From: ZC4RG35 sp964388105
GTDB lineage: Bacteria; Actinomycetota; Acidimicrobiia; Spongiisociales; ZC4RG35
DNA: 64,000 nucleotides
Assembly: GCA_964388105.1 (NCBI GenBank)
Contig: CAYLYQ010000002.1
Location: forward strand, 1-64,000
Reading direction: 5' to 3'
The notes under the pieces are model-generated. The model was not told the origin of the DNA and did not search any database. It saw nothing but the letters and a program-made list of their open reading frames with translations. Positions 62,512 to 64,000 of the stretch are shown piece after piece (the stretch's first letter is position 1; every line of letters begins with the position of its first letter). The position numbers and the translations under genes were made by a program.

Positions 62512-62517
62512 ACGTTA
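62512..62517 (-). promoter_or_regulatory. -10 hexamer containing an upstream stop codon
   Basis: TAACGT on the minus strand includes the TAA stop of the DUF4388 gene (62515-62517) and lies nine bases before the udk ATG. Confidence 0.45.
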
Positions 62518-63417
62518 ACGCTCGGCGACTTTGCTGCGCAGGCGACGGATCTCGTCGTACACGCCGTCGGTGAGCGTGGTCGACGCGGGAGCGGCCACCC
62601 CCATCGCCTCGTGGCGGTCGGGCTCCGTCACGATGCCGATTCCGTCGGTCGACACCTCGACCGTCTCCTGGGCGTCCGCGGCGGCGGGGGCAGAAACGGG
62701 CTCCGGCTCCGGCTCGGATGCGGCGGGCTCCGGCTCCGGCTCGGATGCGGCGGGCTCCGGCTCCGGCTCGGATGCGGCGGGCTCCGGCTCGGCGCTCGGG
62801 ACCTCACTGTGGCCCGACTCTCCCGAGACACTCCCGGCGACAGTGCCGAGGAGCGAAGCCTCGTCGTCGAGGTCGTCCATCGGCTCGGCAATGCCGAGAC
62901 GGTGCAGGGTGTGGACGAGTCGGACCGCACCACCGCGGCCGACCTGCTCCTCGAGGTTGGAGAACGAGAACGGCTGAACCAGGGCTCCGATGACGTGCCA
63001 GTCGTCGGGGTGGATGGTCAGCGGCTCGGCGAGGGTGCGCGTGAGGCGGATACCGGCGGCTTCGAAGAGGCCGGCATCCACGACCTCGCCTTCGAGATGA
63101 CGAAGGGCTTCGAGGTCACCGACCACCTCGTCGACTGCAAGGCCACTGGTCTCGGGCCCGTCGGCGGGACCGATGGAGAAGGCGCCTGCCTCGAGGGTGG
63201 AGAGGACGTAGATGATGTCGGCGATGGTGCCCCTGTCCTGTCCGGAGTAACTCCCCCGGGAGCCGGTGAGCTCGGCGCCGGTGACCGCGCCGCTTCGGAA
63301 ATGAATGCGCCCGCGGCGCTCGCCATCGATGTCCAGGGAGCCCGTCTTCTTCGTGACCTGCATGATCTGCAGCAGGTCGTGGATGCTCCAATCCGACAGC
63401 TGTCCTGAAAGATGCAT
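62515..63417 (-). CDS. DUF4388 (PATAN-like) protein with EPEP repeat linker
   Basis: This 300-residue cytoplasmic protein has an N-terminal DUF4388 domain (MHLSGQLSDWSIHDLLQIM, TGSLDIDGERRGRIHFRSG). A helical middle part (residues 95-180) precedes a linker with three exact ASEPEPEPA units and a short C-terminal helix (YDEIRRLRSKVAER). DUF4388 occurs in gliding and two-component signalling proteins and is thought to mediate protein contacts. ATG 63417 is chosen because AGGTGG lies eight bases upstream; GTG 63429 is possible. Confidence 0.85.
   Translation of the reverse strand: MHLSGQLSDWSIHDLLQIMQVTKKTGSLDIDGERRGRIHFRSGAVTGAELTGSRGSYSGQDRGTIADIIYVLSTLEAGAFSIGPADGPETSGLAVDEVVGDLEALRHLEGEVVDAGLFEAAGIRLTRTLAEPLTIHPDDWHVIGALVQPFSFSNLEEQVGRGGAVRLVHTLHRLGIAEPMDDLDDEASLLGTVAGSVSGESGHSEVPSAEPEPAASEPEPEPAASEPEPEPAASEPEPEPVSAPAAADAQETVEVSTDGIGIVTEPDRHEAMGVAAPASTTLTDGVYDEIRRLRSKVAER
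62701..62781 (-). repeat. Three identical 27-bp tandem repeats
   Basis: Three exact copies of a 27-base unit code for the nine-residue ASEPEPEPA repeat, followed by a partial copy. Perfect identity at silent sites points to recent expansion, so copy number may vary between strains. Confidence 0.92.
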
Positions 63418-63510
63418 TTGTTGTTCCACCTGCGCTACTCCCCCGGCTCACCAGTGAACCGTGTAGTGCTATCGGCCTGAAGCGGCGTGGAGTTGAGCGA
63501 TTGAGGGCAG

Positions 63511-64000
63511 CTATTTGCCCTTCATTTCGCGCTTTTGCGTGCGCAGGACGGCGACGTCTTCGAAGCTGGCGACATCGGCGATGCTGGCCCAATCGGCGGC
63601 CTTCTCCTCCCAGCCGGCCGGGGCGACGCCGAGTCGCTTTCCCAGGACGCCCACGAAGATCCGAGACTTCGCCTTGCCCCAGCCGGGGAGCGCCTCGAGC
63701 CGCCTGAGGAGATCGGCCCCGTCGGCGGCGGTCTCCCAGATGTTCTCGGCCCGGCCGTCGTAATCGTCGACGATCACCTGGCACATGTCCTGGGTCCGCT
63801 TGGCCATCGATCCCGGATAACGGTGGATCGCCGGTGGCCCCCGGAATATCGCCTCCATCTCACCCGCGTCCCACCCTGCGATCCGGGTGGCGTCGAGGTC
63901 CTCGCCCAGCCGTTCTGAGAGCAGAAACGGCCCGTAGAAGGCGCGTTCCATCGGGAATTGCTGGTCGAGGAGCATCCCGATCATCAGGGCCAGCCCATCC
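63511..64000 (-). CDS. HhH-GPD family protein (5' end outside window)
   Basis: The visible 162 codons begin inside the gene (...LALMIGMLLDQQFPMERAF) and end in a basic tail, LRTQKREMKGK. The IGMLLDQQ start, PPAIHRYPGSMA, and a helix-hairpin-helix LEALPGWGKAKSRIFVGVLGK in parts match an uncharacterised actinobacterial HhH-GPD group related to base-excision glycosylases. It lacks the Fe-S cysteine loop of Nth. Upstream residues lie beyond the window. Confidence 0.85.
   Translation of the reverse strand, partial: DGLALMIGMLLDQQFPMERAFYGPFLLSERLGEDLDATRIAGWDAGEMEAIFRGPPAIHRYPGSMAKRTQDMCQVIVDDYDGRAENIWETAADGADLLRRLEALPGWGKAKSRIFVGVLGKRLGVAPAGWEEKAADWASIADVASFEDVAVLRTQKREMKGK

Noticed and set aside
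53459..64000. Signs of a genomic island to the right of the scaffold gap
   Set aside because: Genes are ordinary housekeeping or actinobacterial families with the same codon use, overlaps and leaderless promoters; no integrase, tRNA or repeats.

Overview
The window is a GC-rich chromosomal segment of a Gram-positive-type actinobacterium (phylum Actinomycetota), probably from a draft or metagenome assembly because it contains one 100-N scaffold gap. The phylum call rests on a WhiB regulator, a NucS/EndoMS mismatch endonuclease, a mycobacterial-type XRE/HbhA-like gene pair, a ClpS-DUF2017 pair, an F420-type nitroreductase-fold protein, a caa3 oxidase and actinobacterial RpoB/RpoC. An Acidimicrobiia-like lineage is plausible but cannot be fixed from sequence alone. 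I see no rRNA, tRNA, CRISPR array, insertion sequence or prophage. The DNA is densely coding: no gene-free stretch reaches 300 bases. Most long antisense reading frames are shadows of high-GC codon use.

Layout. 1-11.6 kb, minus strand: the core information-processing block rpoB-rpoC, a small Thr/Pro-rich membrane protein, and the str operon rpsL-rpsG-fusA-tuf. 11.6-24.4 kb: mixed housekeeping genes, namely a retropepsin-like protease with RimK, WhiB, an acyl-CoA dehydrogenase, a site-2 protease, an M20 peptidase, TrmL, NucS, class II aldolase, a 5'-3' exonuclease, a rhodanese, a SUOX-fold molybdoenzyme and Tag glycosylase. 24.4-29.1 kb: a copper-delivery operon (SCO1, PCuAC, cupredoxin lipoprotein), a GCS2 ligase, a Flp-pilin-like protein and a seven-helix membrane protein. 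29.1-36.9 kb: serine synthesis (serA plus a class V aminotransferase), then the complete caa3 cytochrome oxidase (ctaC-D-E-F), ctaB and a thioredoxin-like lipoprotein. 37-42.9 kb: a penicillin-acylase-family hydrolase, an alpha/beta hydrolase, a thioredoxin-fold ferredoxin, and a copper nitrite reductase fused to a second cupredoxin behind an Rrf2-type regulator. 42.9-53.4 kb: greA, mgtE, pabC-like, nadE, glnE, an M20D amidohydrolase, a VIT-family transporter, and XRE with the HbhA-like protein. 53.4-64 kb: DUF4332, a MobA-like transferase, clpS-DUF2017, a six-gene run from proC to a lipoprotein, udk, a DUF4388 protein, and a truncated HhH-GPD protein.

How the genes fit together. Copper and respiration are the clearest theme: caa3 oxidase, heme farnesylation, two copper or thiol delivery systems and a copper nitrite reductase, with a possible shared palindromic box near three of these loci. 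Two genome habits recur. Many genes start 6-9 bases after a TANNNT -10 hexamer and so look leaderless, which I used to choose starts. Co-directional genes often overlap by one or four bases (NTGA). In four places the stop codon of one gene forms the start of the -10 hexamer of the next.
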